From positions 1 to 64,000 of the forward strand of contig NZ_JAINVX010000004.1 of assembly GCF_019880635.1 (NCBI RefSeq): DNA of 64,000 nt, read 5' to 3'. Position 1 is the stretch's first letter. Each line of letters begins with the position of its first letter. The position numbers and the translations under genes were made by a program. This DNA is from Hanstruepera marina (GTDB taxonomy: Bacteria > Bacteroidota > Bacteroidia > Flavobacteriales > Flavobacteriaceae). Of this stretch, positions 7,864 through 16,573 are shown in pieces. Below the pieces are notes generated by a model. The model had not been told where the DNA came from, searched no databases, and saw only the letters and a program-made list of their open reading frames with translations.

Positions 7864-9624
7864 ATGCAACACCCTAAAAATCCGCTAGCTCAAACCATTA
7901 TTCAGCTATGTAAAGCAAAACAAATTGAGCATATAGTTATTTCTCCAGGAAGCAGAAATGCGCCTTTAACAATCGGTTTTTCAAACGATGATTTTTTTAA
8001 TAGTTACAGTATTGTTGATGAGCGTTGTGCTGGTTTTTTTGCTTTGGGTATGGCTCAAAAAACAAGAAAGCCTGTAGCTTTAGTTTGTACTTCTGGTAGT
8101 GCTTTGTTAAACTATTATCCGGCTATTGCCGAAGCATTTTATAGTCATATCCCTTTGGTTGTGCTTTCAGCCGATAGACCAAAATACTTGGTTGGAATAG
8201 GAGATGGGCAAACCATCAATCAAAAAGACGTTTACAAAAATCATATTTTATACTCTGCCAATTTAAAGTTGAACATTGATAATTCTTTCAGCGATCAAGA
8301 TGACGATGAGCCAGCAATAATTAAGAATATTGAAAATAAAATCGAACGGTTTTTAGGCATCAAGCAAGAGTTACAGCAAGAAAACGAAATTGAAATAAAT
8401 AAAGCATTAAATAAAGCTATTCAGAAGTCTGGACCGGTACATATTAATGTGCCTTTCGACGAGCCTTTATATGAGTTGGTGGATACTTTATCGGTTAAAC
8501 CAAAAGTTGTTCAATTAGATGCCAATTCAACAAAAATTGATGATTATATATTTAATGAATGTTTGGATGAATGGAATAGTGCGGCCAAAAAAATGATTTT
8601 GGTTGGTGTAAACTATCCCAATGATATTGAGCAAAAGTGGTTGGATGATTTGGCAAAAGACAATAGTATTATTGTTTTTACCGAGACCACTTCAAATTTA
8701 CATCATGAGAATTTTTTCCCGAGTATCGATAAGCTTATTGCACCTTTGGATGATGAAGATTTTAAGGCCTTGCAACCCGACATTTTGGTAACCTTTGGCG
8801 GTCTTATAGTTTCCAAAAAGATAAAAGCGTTTTTACGTAAATATCAACCTAAACAACATTGGCATATTGGAGAAGGTCAAGCCAATGATACGTTTTTCAA
8901 ATTAGAAAAACATTTGGAAATTCATCCGAATACGTTTTTTGAAAATCTGTTATCAGAAACTACACATTATGTTAAAAGTGATTATAAACCGCTCTGGGAA
9001 AAAGTAAAAATGAGACGTGCTGAAAAACATGTTGAATACGTTAAACAAATTCCGTTTAGCGATTTTAAAGTGTTTGAAGCCGTTTTTAAATATTTGCCCA
9101 ACGATTCAGTATTGCAATTAAGTAATAGTTCAACGGTGCGATATGCTCAATTATTCGATTTAAATCCGACACTTGAGGTGTTTTGTAATCGTGGTACAAG
9201 TGGTATAGATGGTAGTACGTCCACAGCAGTTGGGTTCGCAATGGCTTCAAAAAAACAAACAACTTTGATTACAGGTGATTTAAGCTTTCTGTATGATAGT
9301 AATGCCTTATGGAATAACTATATTCCAAATGATTTTAGGATAATTATCATAAACAACCAAGGAGGTGGTATTTTTAGAATTTTGCCGGGCAATAAGGATT
9401 CAGAGAATTTTGACAGGTATTTTGAAACTAAGCATAATTTAACGGCCAAGCATTTATGTAAGATGTACAATTTTGAGTATGATTCAGCTTCAACCGAAAA
9501 ACAACTCAAATTACAATTAAAATCCTTTTTTGAAACTTCAGATGTACCAAAACTATTGGAAATTTTTACACCAAGAACTATAAATGATGACGTGCTTTTG
9601 GAGTATTTTAAGTTTATTAGATAA
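7864..9624 (+). CDS. menD: 2-succinyl-5-enolpyruvyl-6-hydroxy-3-cyclohexene-1-carboxylate synthase (SEPHCHC synthase)
   Basis: A 586-residue ThDP-dependent enzyme joining isochorismate with 2-oxoglutarate. Visible: the N-terminal VISPGSRNAPLT, DERCAGFFALGMA, the RGTSGIDGSTSTAVG segment and the ThDP/Mg motif GDLSFLYDSNALWN...NNQGGGIF. The first possible start is TTG 7858, but ATG 7864 (MQHPKNPLAQ) fits the family better. A TACTTTTG box at 7838-7845 could be an internal promoter. It is slightly longer than E. coli MenD owing to an acidic insert around residues 140-165 (SDQDDDEPA). Confidence 0.95.
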   Translation: MQHPKNPLAQTIIQLCKAKQIEHIVISPGSRNAPLTIGFSNDDFFNSYSIVDERCAGFFALGMAQKTRKPVALVCTSGSALLNYYPAIAEAFYSHIPLVVLSADRPKYLVGIGDGQTINQKDVYKNHILYSANLKLNIDNSFSDQDDDEPAIIKNIENKIERFLGIKQELQQENEIEINKALNKAIQKSGPVHINVPFDEPLYELVDTLSVKPKVVQLDANSTKIDDYIFNECLDEWNSAAKKMILVGVNYPNDIEQKWLDDLAKDNSIIVFTETTSNLHHENFFPSIDKLIAPLDDEDFKALQPDILVTFGGLIVSKKIKAFLRKYQPKQHWHIGEGQANDTFFKLEKHLEIHPNTFFENLLSETTHYVKSDYKPLWEKVKMRRAEKHVEYVKQIPFSDFKVFEAVFKYLPNDSVLQLSNSSTVRYAQLFDLNPTLEVFCNRGTSGIDGSTSTAVGFAMASKKQTTLITGDLSFLYDSNALWNNYIPNDFRIIIINNQGGGIFRILPGNKDSENFDRYFETKHNLTAKHLCKMYNFEYDSASTEKQLKLQLKSFFETSDVPKLLEIFTPRTINDDVLLEYFKFIR

Positions 9625-9704
9625 GCCTTTCATTTTTTTTAGATAGTTTTTAAACACAATATAAATTTGTTTAGCCGTTATATTTAGTACTAACCAAGTT
9701 AATA

Positions 9705-10580
9705 ATGAAGATAACTTTCTGTTTAATATTTCTACTTACTCTTTGTAAAGGTTTCAATCAGGAAAAATTAAACTACTTTCAAGGTGATTTTGATGAAGCC
9801 TTAAAACAAGCCAAAATAACTAACAAAGACATTTTTTTTATTACCAAAGGAAATCCTTGTCCGGTTTATGATGTGTTTCAGCTTAATCTTAACAATGACA
9901 ATGAGACCATTAATTTTTTAAATGACAATTTTATTGTTTTTGAGTTTGACTTGAACAAATCCAGTGATGTAACAGTAAAAAGGCTTAAAGACTATTATGA
10001 TTCATGGAGAGGTTCACCTCAATTGTATTTTATAGATCAAGATGAGAACTTAATTACAGAAATAACTTATACTCTAGAGTATTCTCACGCTGAAAACCTA
10101 GGAATATGGAAAGATTATTTAAACATTGAAGAAAATTGGAAAACCATTAAAAAAGAAAAACGTAATAATTTAACATTGAAAAACCTCAAACAATTTTTAC
10201 TCTACAGAAATATAAAGTACAGTCCTTATGGTTTAATGCAGATTAAAAATGTAATTGATAAATATTTTAAGTCCTTACCAAAGGAAAACTATTCTGATAG
10301 TGAAAACTGGGATATAATTCAAAAATATGTTACCATTTGGTCTAATAATGACCTTTTTAGTTTTGTTGCTGACAATAAATCTAAATTCCAGAAGAAAAAT
10401 GATCCTGTTGAAGTTTCAAAATACTTAAGTTTAAATTACAACAAATATTTAAGCTCAAAATCTAAAGCTGATATTGAGAAACTATCCACAAAATACCCAT
10501 ACACAACCATTGAAGAAGCTAAAATAGCCATTCAAGAAATTCAAAATAGTGCCAAACCTCAATTGTGGTTGGAAAACTAA
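9705..10580 (+). CDS. Secreted thioredoxin-like protein with a single-Cys active site
   Basis: 291 residues with a short signal peptide (MKITFCLIFLLTLCKGFNQ). The N-terminal ~130 residues resemble Thioredoxin_7/DUF255-type folds (FDEALKQAKITNKDIFFIT...NDNFIVFEFDLN...YYDSWRGSPQLYFID). The usual CxxC is represented by C-P-V-Y in GNPCPVYDVF, so the second cysteine is missing. The C-terminal half is helical with no recognised domain. It is expected to be periplasmic. Redox activity, if any, would be monothiol. The gene follows menD by 80 bp but has no evident link to menaquinone. Confidence 0.65.
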   Translation: MKITFCLIFLLTLCKGFNQEKLNYFQGDFDEALKQAKITNKDIFFITKGNPCPVYDVFQLNLNNDNETINFLNDNFIVFEFDLNKSSDVTVKRLKDYYDSWRGSPQLYFIDQDENLITEITYTLEYSHAENLGIWKDYLNIEENWKTIKKEKRNNLTLKNLKQFLLYRNIKYSPYGLMQIKNVIDKYFKSLPKENYSDSENWDIIQKYVTIWSNNDLFSFVADNKSKFQKKNDPVEVSKYLSLNYNKYLSSKSKADIEKLSTKYPYTTIEEAKIAIQEIQNSAKPQLWLEN

Positions 10581-10635
10581 ACCAAAATTATCAGTTTCAT
10601 TTTTTAACATTAGTATTTTCCAAAAGGAATATCCT

Positions 10636-10643
10636 TACCTTTG
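10636..10643 (+). promoter_or_regulatory. -7 box of the cvfB-like gene
   Basis: TACCTTTG matches TAnnTTTG and lies 4 bp before ATG 10648, so the transcript probably has almost no leader. It supports ATG 10648 over upstream in-frame starts that fall within the preceding gene. Confidence 0.5.
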
Positions 10644-10647
10644 CCAC

Positions 10648-11478
10648 ATGATAAAAATTGGAGAATATAATACCCTTACTATACTTCGTGAAACAGATCC
10701 AGGCTTGTTTTTAGCTGATGAAGAGGATAATGAAGTTTTATTGCCTAACCGTTACGTTCCAGACGAATTTAAAATTTGGGATAAAATAGAGGTATTTGTC
10801 TATTTGGATAACGACGAACGTTTGGTTGCAGTAACTGATAAACCTTATATTAAACGAGGTGATTTCGCTTTGCTGCGTTGCAATGCAGTAACCAAAATGG
10901 GTGCTTTTTTAGATTGGGGCATGCTCAAGGAATTATTTTGTCCGTTTAAGGAACAAGCCTTTAAGATGAAAAAAGGCGGTTGGTATTTGGTGTATTGTTA
11001 TTTGGATGAAAAGTCAGAACGCTTGGTTGCTTCAAGTAAAACCAACAGATTTTTGGATAATAAGGAATTGACTGTCGAGCAATTTGAAGAAGTTGATTTA
11101 ATTGTATCACATCCATCAGAAATTGGGATGAATGTTATTGTAAACAAAAAACATTTAGGACTTATTTACAACGACAATATTTTTCAAGACATCAGTGTAG
11201 GTGATAGACTGAAAGGTGTGGTAAAGAAAATTCGTCCTGGTAATAAATTGGATATTGCTCTTGGTCAAGTTGGGTACAGAAATATAGAGCCCAATGCCGA
11301 ATTGATTATGAAAGAACTAGAAGACAACAGCGGTTATTTAAATCTTTCAGATAAATCAGATCCTGAAGATATCAAGCGCATACTTCAAATGAGTAAAAAA
11401 AGTTTTAAGAAAGCTATTGGAACCTTATATAAACAAAAACTGATTAGAATAGAACCAGACGGTATCTATTTGTTATAA
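10648..11478 (+). CDS. S1-domain RNA-binding protein, CvfB/YitL family
   Basis: 276 residues from ATG 10648 (MIKIGEYNTLTILRETDPGLFL). The family has tandem S1-like OB folds and a C-terminal winged helix. Here S1 units are seen around residues 1-65, 70-135 (RGDFALLRCNAVTKMGAFLDWG) and 145-215 (GLIYNDNIFQDISVGDRLKGVVKKIRPGNKLDIAL), then a winged helix (LQMSKKSFKKAIGTLYKQKLIRIEPDGI). CvfB proteins bind RNA and affect virulence gene and protease expression in Staphylococcus; the role here is unknown. The stop overlaps the convergent C1 peptidase gene by 6 bp. Confidence 0.88.
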   Translation: MIKIGEYNTLTILRETDPGLFLADEEDNEVLLPNRYVPDEFKIWDKIEVFVYLDNDERLVAVTDKPYIKRGDFALLRCNAVTKMGAFLDWGMLKELFCPFKEQAFKMKKGGWYLVYCYLDEKSERLVASSKTNRFLDNKELTVEQFEEVDLIVSHPSEIGMNVIVNKKHLGLIYNDNIFQDISVGDRLKGVVKKIRPGNKLDIALGQVGYRNIEPNAELIMKELEDNSGYLNLSDKSDPEDIKRILQMSKKSFKKAIGTLYKQKLIRIEPDGIYLL

Positions 11479-12591
11479 TTTTAATTTTCCCTTCAAACTT
11501 TTAGGAATAGCATCTTTGTGTACCATAATGGAGATGGTTTTAAGCTTCATGTAGGCTTCACTCATATATACATAACCATTATTGGCCACACGGCTAGCAT
11601 CTGTTCCCCAAGAATTTTTCACTTTGTAATAGACGGTTCCGTTTTGGTCTTTGAGCATACCAGTTATGTGCATTAAATGATCATCGGTAGTATTGTAATT
11701 CTCAAATTCTTGCTGTCTAAAAGCTTGCGTGATGGATTTTTCAGGTCTCACGCTAATTATGGCTTCGGCTTTTTTGGTATCATCTTCAGGAATTACTGCA
11801 ACACCATGTTTAGCAGAGAACGTGGTTTCACTTACATCACAATCCAATTCAACCGTGTAGCCATTTTCAAGTGCATGATTTATGATTGAGATCATTTCAT
11901 CCAGTTTTACGTTGTGAAAGCTACCGTTTGAAAAATTATCTGGAATATTTAGAATAAATTTTGAATAAAAAGGCTCATGGGTAAATGAAGTGATGCTCAC
12001 ATAATCGTTAGGGTTTAACTTGGTCATTTCTAAAAAAGACATCGGCGTGTATGGTACACCCTCGTAAGTAAACGTTTCAACATTTTCACCTAAATAAGTG
12101 TCAAGAATAGCATTAATAACGGGTTTCCATTTTGGTGAAAGATTTTTTCCAGGGTTGTCAACATACACATCTAAAACACCTTTTAAAACTGGTAGCATTT
12201 CAGAATGATTGTGTCTTGATGCATCATCATCCAAGCCTGTATAAACAACTTGAGGCACAATACCGTTTTTGGCAACACTGTTTATAACATCATGGGCTAA
12301 TCCGCCTTGGCTAAATTGAGCTTTGCCCTGGCGCATGATATAGTTTTCAGCTTTTACGGGATACGTGTTTCTAACAGTGTACATTTCAGAAATATCAATA
12401 TTTTTTCCGGTGATTCGCATGATTTCACTTTCTAAAAATGAAGACGCCGAAAAACTCCAGCAAGTTCCTGTATTGCCTTGACTAATAACATCAGTAGCTT
12501 CTAAATCAATTATTGTTTTAAATTCATAAGACTGTGAAAAACCGCAAAATGAAAGGAATAATAAAAAGGAAAGAGAGATAATATTTTTCAT
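11473..12591 (-). CDS. Secreted papain-family C1 peptidase (bleomycin hydrolase/PepC-like)
   Basis: 372 residues with signal peptide (MKNIISLSFLLFLSFCGFSQ). The catalytic Cys is in SQGNTGTCWSFSASSFLESE (Cys44), the His in DDHLMHITGM and the Asn in KVKNSWG, the order and spacing of the C1B bleomycin-hydrolase/aminopeptidase C group (RNTYPVKAENYIMRQGK and QGGLAHDV are also typical). Family members in other bacteria are often cytosolic; the signal peptide here points to the periplasm or outside. It probably trims peptides. Monocistronic; convergent with the CvfB gene. Confidence 0.9.
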   Translation of the reverse strand: MKNIISLSFLLFLSFCGFSQSYEFKTIIDLEATDVISQGNTGTCWSFSASSFLESEIMRITGKNIDISEMYTVRNTYPVKAENYIMRQGKAQFSQGGLAHDVINSVAKNGIVPQVVYTGLDDDASRHNHSEMLPVLKGVLDVYVDNPGKNLSPKWKPVINAILDTYLGENVETFTYEGVPYTPMSFLEMTKLNPNDYVSITSFTHEPFYSKFILNIPDNFSNGSFHNVKLDEMISIINHALENGYTVELDCDVSETTFSAKHGVAVIPEDDTKKAEAIISVRPEKSITQAFRQQEFENYNTTDDHLMHITGMLKDQNGTVYYKVKNSWGTDASRVANNGYVYMSEAYMKLKTISIMVHKDAIPKSLKGKLKL

Positions 12592-12619
12592 GGACTGTAG
12601 CTGTTAATATAAAATAATT

Positions 12620-12627
12620 TATTTTTG
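12620..12627 (+). promoter_or_regulatory. -7 box for menB-menA
   Basis: TATTTTTG fits TAnnTTTG, 15 bp before the menB ATG and just downstream of the divergent peptidase start. Confidence 0.45.
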
Positions 12628-12642
12628 ACTAAAATATAAAAA

Positions 12643-13482
12643 ATGAGTGTAGCAAACTGGAAAACTGCTAAAGAATATGAAGACATTACCTATAAAAAAT
12701 GTAATGGTGTAGCGCGTATTGCATTTAATAGACCAAATGTTAGAAATGCCTTTAGACCCAAAACCACAAGTGAATTATATGATGCTTTTTATGATGCTAA
12801 TGAAGATACTAGTATAGGTGTCGTTTTGTTGTCTGCTGAAGGTCCTTCAACCAAAGATGGTATTTGGAGTTTTTGTTCTGGTGGTGACCAAAAGGCGAGA
12901 GGCCATCAAGGATATGTAGGAGACGACGGTTATCACAGGTTAAATATTTTGGAAGTACAACGATTAATTCGGTTTATGCCAAAAGCTGTTATTGCAGTTG
13001 TTCCAGGTTGGGCCGTTGGTGGTGGCCACAGTTTGCATGTTGTGTGCGATTTAACGCTAGCTAGTAAAGAACATGCCATTTTTAAGCAAACCGATGCCGA
13101 TGTAACCAGTTTTGATGGCGGTTATGGTTCTGCCTATTTAGCCAAAATGGTCGGGCAAAAAAAAGCGCGTGAAATTTTCTTTTTAGGAAGAAATTATTCA
13201 GCACAAGAAGCTTTTGAAATGGGTATGGTAAATGCCGTAATTCCTCATGATGAACTTGAGAGTACAGCTTATGAATGGGCTCAAGAAATCTTGGCTAAAT
13301 CACCAACTTCAATTAAAATGTTGAAATTTGCCATGAATCTAACTGATGATGGTATGGTTGGTCAGCAAGTATTTGCTGGTGAAGCTACTCGGTTAGCCTA
13401 CATGACAGATGAAGCTAAAGAAGGTCGTGATGCCTTTTTGGAAAAACGTAAACCAAACTTTCCTAAAAAGTGGATTCCTTAA
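12643..13482 (+). CDS. menB: 1,4-dihydroxy-2-naphthoyl-CoA synthase
   Basis: 279 residues of the crotonase fold. It carries IAFNRPNVRNAFRPKT, WSFCSGGDQKARG (oxyanion loop), VVPGWAVGGGHSLHVVCDLTLAS and FKQTDADVTSFDGGYGSAYLA, all diagnostic of MenB. Residue ~151 is Asp in QTDAD. By established work on the family, Asp here marks type II MenB, which supplies its own carboxylate, whereas type I enzymes have Gly (QTGP) and use bicarbonate. It cyclises O-succinylbenzoyl-CoA. menA follows 9 bp downstream. Confidence 0.96.
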   Translation: MSVANWKTAKEYEDITYKKCNGVARIAFNRPNVRNAFRPKTTSELYDAFYDANEDTSIGVVLLSAEGPSTKDGIWSFCSGGDQKARGHQGYVGDDGYHRLNILEVQRLIRFMPKAVIAVVPGWAVGGGHSLHVVCDLTLASKEHAIFKQTDADVTSFDGGYGSAYLAKMVGQKKAREIFFLGRNYSAQEAFEMGMVNAVIPHDELESTAYEWAQEILAKSPTSIKMLKFAMNLTDDGMVGQQVFAGEATRLAYMTDEAKEGRDAFLEKRKPNFPKKWIP

Positions 13483-13491
13483 ATTGGTTAT

Positions 13492-14394
13492 ATGAGTAAT
13501 ATAAAACATTGGGTTGAAGCTGCTCGATTACGGACCTTACCTTTATCGGTTTCTGGAATTATTTTAGCAGGTTGTTTTGCAGAATACAATGGCTTTTTTA
13601 AATGGTCAGTTTTTTTATTGGCTATATTAACAACTATTGCTTTACAAGTGCTTTCCAATTTTGCCAATGATTATGGTGATGGCGTAAAAGGTACTGATAA
13701 TAATCAGCGTGTTGGACCAGAACGTGCGATACAAAGCGGTAAGCTGACACCAAATCAAATGTTACGGGCTATAAGGGCAAATATTCTAATTATAATTGCC
13801 CTAGTTTTTCTTATGCTATTAGCTGCATTTGGTGTTCGATACATTCTGTATACTATTATTTTCTTTGTCCTAGCTGCCATATCTATTTATGCCTCAATTA
13901 AGTACACCATAGGTGATAATGCTTATGGCTATAGAGGGTTAGGTGATTTGTTTGTTTTTGTTTTTTTTGGACTTGTTAGTGTTATTGGGTGCTATTTCTT
14001 ATTTGCACGACAAATAGATCATTTGGTATTTCTACCTGCATGTGCTATTGGATTGTTAAGCGTTGCCGTTTTGAATTTAAATAACATGCGAGATATTGAT
14101 TCTGATAGAGAAACAAACAAAAATACTTTGGTAGTTAAAATGGGACTACAGAAAGCCAAAATATATCATTTTGTTTTGGTAATTGGAGCCCTGTTTTTAA
14201 CAGCATTGTTTGCTTTGCTTTATTATTGGTCTCCTTTTAATGTAATTTTTCTAGTTGTTTTTATTCCGTTAATAAAACATTTAAAACGCGTAAAAAATAC
14301 CAATCAAGCTAAAGAATTTGATCCTGAACTTAAGATTGTTGCATTATCTACGTTTGCTTTATCTGTATTGCTTGGCGTTGGTTATTTGTTGTAA
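13492..14394 (+). CDS. menA: 1,4-dihydroxy-2-naphthoate polyprenyltransferase
   Basis: A 300-residue UbiA-family integral membrane prenyltransferase with about eight or nine hydrophobic helices. The first Asp-rich motif is NFANDYGDGVKGTDNNQRVGPERAIQ (N-D-x-x-D type) and the second is LNNMRDIDSDRETNKNTLVVKMG. It attaches the polyprenyl chain to DHNA, giving demethylmenaquinone. Co-transcribed with menB (9-bp gap). The final methyltransferase (MenG/UbiE) is not in the window. Confidence 0.95.
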   Translation: MSNIKHWVEAARLRTLPLSVSGIILAGCFAEYNGFFKWSVFLLAILTTIALQVLSNFANDYGDGVKGTDNNQRVGPERAIQSGKLTPNQMLRAIRANILIIIALVFLMLLAAFGVRYILYTIIFFVLAAISIYASIKYTIGDNAYGYRGLGDLFVFVFFGLVSVIGCYFLFARQIDHLVFLPACAIGLLSVAVLNLNNMRDIDSDRETNKNTLVVKMGLQKAKIYHFVLVIGALFLTALFALLYYWSPFNVIFLVVFIPLIKHLKRVKNTNQAKEFDPELKIVALSTFALSVLLGVGYLL

Positions 14395-14516
14395 TTGCAA
14401 TAGTCAATAACTTTTACAATTAATTTGATTTTCAACAAACTATTGATTAACTTTATTAGGTTAATGCAAGTTGTTGACAAAATGAAGCTATTACAGTTTC
14501 AAAACAGGGATTGAAG

Positions 14517-14559
14517 ACTCAAGTAGTTTTTATAAAATTACTTGAGTTTTTATATTTTT
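14517..14559 (+). terminator. Terminator of the menB-menA unit
   Basis: Nine-bp stem ACTCAAGTA / TACTTGAGT with a 13-nt loop, followed by TTTTATATTTTT. The rest of the 184-bp gap between menA and the next gene shows nothing else recognisable. Confidence 0.65.
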
Positions 14560-14578
14560 AAGTTTAAAACATATTCTC

Positions 14579-15256
14579 ATGAAAATTACATTTTACGGCC
14601 ACGCGAGTTTAGGAATCACAATTAACGATGTAAATATTTTAGTAGATCCGTTTATTTCTGCTAATGAAAAGGCTTCTCATATTAATATTGATACATTGGA
14701 TGCTGATTATATTTTATTGACACATGCGCATCAAGATCATATTTTGGATGTTGAAGTAATTGCCAAACGAACCAATGCCGTAATTATTTCTAATTATGAA
14801 ATTGTATCACATTTCCAAAATAAGGGGCTTGAAGGTCACCCTATGAACCATGGTGGTTCTTGGGATTTTGAATTTGGAATGGTTAAATATGTGAATGCCA
14901 TACATACATCTTCGTTTCCAGATGGAAGTTATGGTGGACAGCCAGGAGGTTTTGTAATCGAAGGCGAACATAAAAACATATATATAGCAGGCGATACTGC
15001 TTTAACTATGGATATGAAGCTTATTCCTATGCAGACCAAGTTAGATTTAGCCATTCTGCCAATTGGTGATAATTTTACAATGGGAATTGACGATGCTATT
15101 TTAGCGAGTGATTTTGTTGAATGTGATAAAGTTCTAGGATACCATTTTGATACGTTTGGATATATTGAAATTAATCATGAAGAGGCCAAACGAAAATTCT
15201 TCGATAAGGATAAAGACTTGATGCTTCTTGATATTGGGGAAAGTTTAGAACTTTAA
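14579..15256 (+). CDS. Metal-dependent hydrolase, UPF0173/YtkL-type metallo-beta-lactamase fold
   Basis: 225 residues matching the short MBL-fold UPF0173 family. Metal ligands are visible in LLTHAHQDHILD (HxHxDH), in the Asp of IYIAGDTALT, and probably in the His of VLGYHFDTFG. There is no signal peptide, so it should be cytosolic. The substrate is unknown. The start MKITFYGHASLGI matches the usual family N-terminus. It lies 10 bp upstream of an SRPBCC gene, probably in one operon. Confidence 0.9.
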   Translation: MKITFYGHASLGITINDVNILVDPFISANEKASHINIDTLDADYILLTHAHQDHILDVEVIAKRTNAVIISNYEIVSHFQNKGLEGHPMNHGGSWDFEFGMVKYVNAIHTSSFPDGSYGGQPGGFVIEGEHKNIYIAGDTALTMDMKLIPMQTKLDLAILPIGDNFTMGIDDAILASDFVECDKVLGYHFDTFGYIEINHEEAKRKFFDKDKDLMLLDIGESLEL

Positions 15257-15266
15257 TTCTGCAACT

Positions 15267-15707
15267 ATGAAATTTACCTGTACTATTGAAATCCTTAAAC
15301 CTAAATCTATAGTGGCAGAGTTATTTGGCGACCCTAAATACCTAAAAGAATACCAAGATACTTTTATAAGCAAGGAGTTGTTGTCTGGTAAAGTAGGAGA
15401 AGATGGTGCTATTTCCAAAATGTTATACAAAATGGGTAAAGGTGAAATGGAATTAACCGAGACTATTATTGAAAATAAATTACCAGATTCCTTTTATGCT
15501 GAATACCACCATAAGCATATGGACAATACTATGTTATGCACCTTTGAAGCTTTGAATGAAAATACCACGAGATATAATTCCGAAATTCATTATACAGTTT
15601 TTAGAGGTTTTGTGCCAAAACTTATGGCTTTTCTATTTCCAGGAATGTTTAAAAAACAGGTCGATAAATGGTTGGTAAATTTTAAGAACTTTGTGGAAAG
15701 CAACTAA
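15267..15707 (+). CDS. SRPBCC (START/Bet v1-like) family protein
   Basis: 146 residues with the general SRPBCC pattern: an N-terminal strand (FTCTIEILKPKSIVAELFGDPKYLKEYQ), several beta strands with charged edges (ETIIENKLPDSFYAEYHHK) and a long C-terminal helix (KQVDKWLVNFKNFVES). The fold makes a hydrophobic cavity for small lipophilic ligands. No catalytic residues can be named. Probably co-transcribed with the MBL protein. Convergent with the LytTR gene, 11 bp away. Confidence 0.75.
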   Translation: MKFTCTIEILKPKSIVAELFGDPKYLKEYQDTFISKELLSGKVGEDGAISKMLYKMGKGEMELTETIIENKLPDSFYAEYHHKHMDNTMLCTFEALNENTTRYNSEIHYTVFRGFVPKLMAFLFPGMFKKQVDKWLVNFKNFVESN

Positions 15708-15718
15708 TAAGCTATATG

Positions 15719-16453
15719 TTATCGATAAAACCAATCTTTAGCTTCAGTTTTCTTACGCCTTGAAATAGGTAACTCAAAACCATTTTTTAATATAAAAGCA
15801 TCATGACTAATTGCTTTAATATAGCGTTTGTTGACTAAATATGATCGGTGACATCTAAAAAAGGCTTTATCTTTCAGAATTTCTTCAAAATAAGCCAAGT
15901 TTTTTGAAGACAGTTCTTTTTTGCCATTAACTATATGAATATAGCTGTAATTACGTTCACTTTCAATATATATAATTTGCTTAAGAGCAATACGAAAGGT
16001 TCCTTGCTGTGTGGGTAAAATTAATTTTTGATCATCGACAGACTTTGCTTTCAAGTTCGATAAAGCTGTTTTTATTTCCTCGGTTTTATCTTTAGAATTC
16101 CCTAATCGCTTAACAGCTTCTTTTAATTCTTCTTCATTAACGGGTTTAACCAAATAATCTAATGCATTAAATCTAAAAGCTTTAATGGCATAATGGCTGT
16201 GCGCTGTAGTAAAAATGGTTTTAAAATTAATTTCAGGCAATTTGTTTAGTAATTCAAAACCTGTCATATCTGGCAATTCAATATCCAGGAAGACTACATT
16301 GGGCTTGGTGGCAACAATCATTTCAAGCGCTTTTTTACCTGAATTTGCAACACTTAAAACCGAAATTTCTTTGCTATGCAACTGTAACAAATCTTGTAGC
16401 ACAGCTGCCATGAATGCATTATCTTCTACTATTAAAGCCTTGAATGTTTTCAT
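15719..16453 (-). CDS. LytTR-family DNA-binding response regulator
   Basis: 244 residues from ATG 16453 (MKTFKALIVEDN); an in-frame TTG 21 nt upstream is less likely. The receiver domain (about 1-120) has acidic residues at 10-11, phospho-acceptor Asp57 (VVFLDIELPDMTG), Thr/Ser in FTTAHSHYAIKAF and Lys in LVKPVNEEEL. The C-terminal LytTR domain (about 145-244) has IIYIESERNYSYIHI, FFRCHRSYLVNKRYI and LPISRRKKTEA. LytTR proteins bind pairs of ~10-bp direct repeats about 21 bp apart. It is transcribed divergently from the phosphorelay genes and is a natural output for them. It is also a candidate regulator of the repeats found at 24.7-29.2 kb. Confidence 0.92.
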   Translation of the reverse strand: MKTFKALIVEDNAFMAAVLQDLLQLHSKEISVLSVANSGKKALEMIVATKPNVVFLDIELPDMTGFELLNKLPEINFKTIFTTAHSHYAIKAFRFNALDYLVKPVNEEELKEAVKRLGNSKDKTEEIKTALSNLKAKSVDDQKLILPTQQGTFRIALKQIIYIESERNYSYIHIVNGKKELSSKNLAYFEEILKDKAFFRCHRSYLVNKRYIKAISHDAFILKNGFELPISRRKKTEAKDWFYR

Positions 16454-16573
16454 CTTACAAGTGAATATACACAAATATTTTCTACCGTTTGATAATTGAG
16501 ATGACCTTCAGATAATTCACATTTATATTTATATGAATTCTAATAGTATCTTGATGATATAAATACAGAACAA

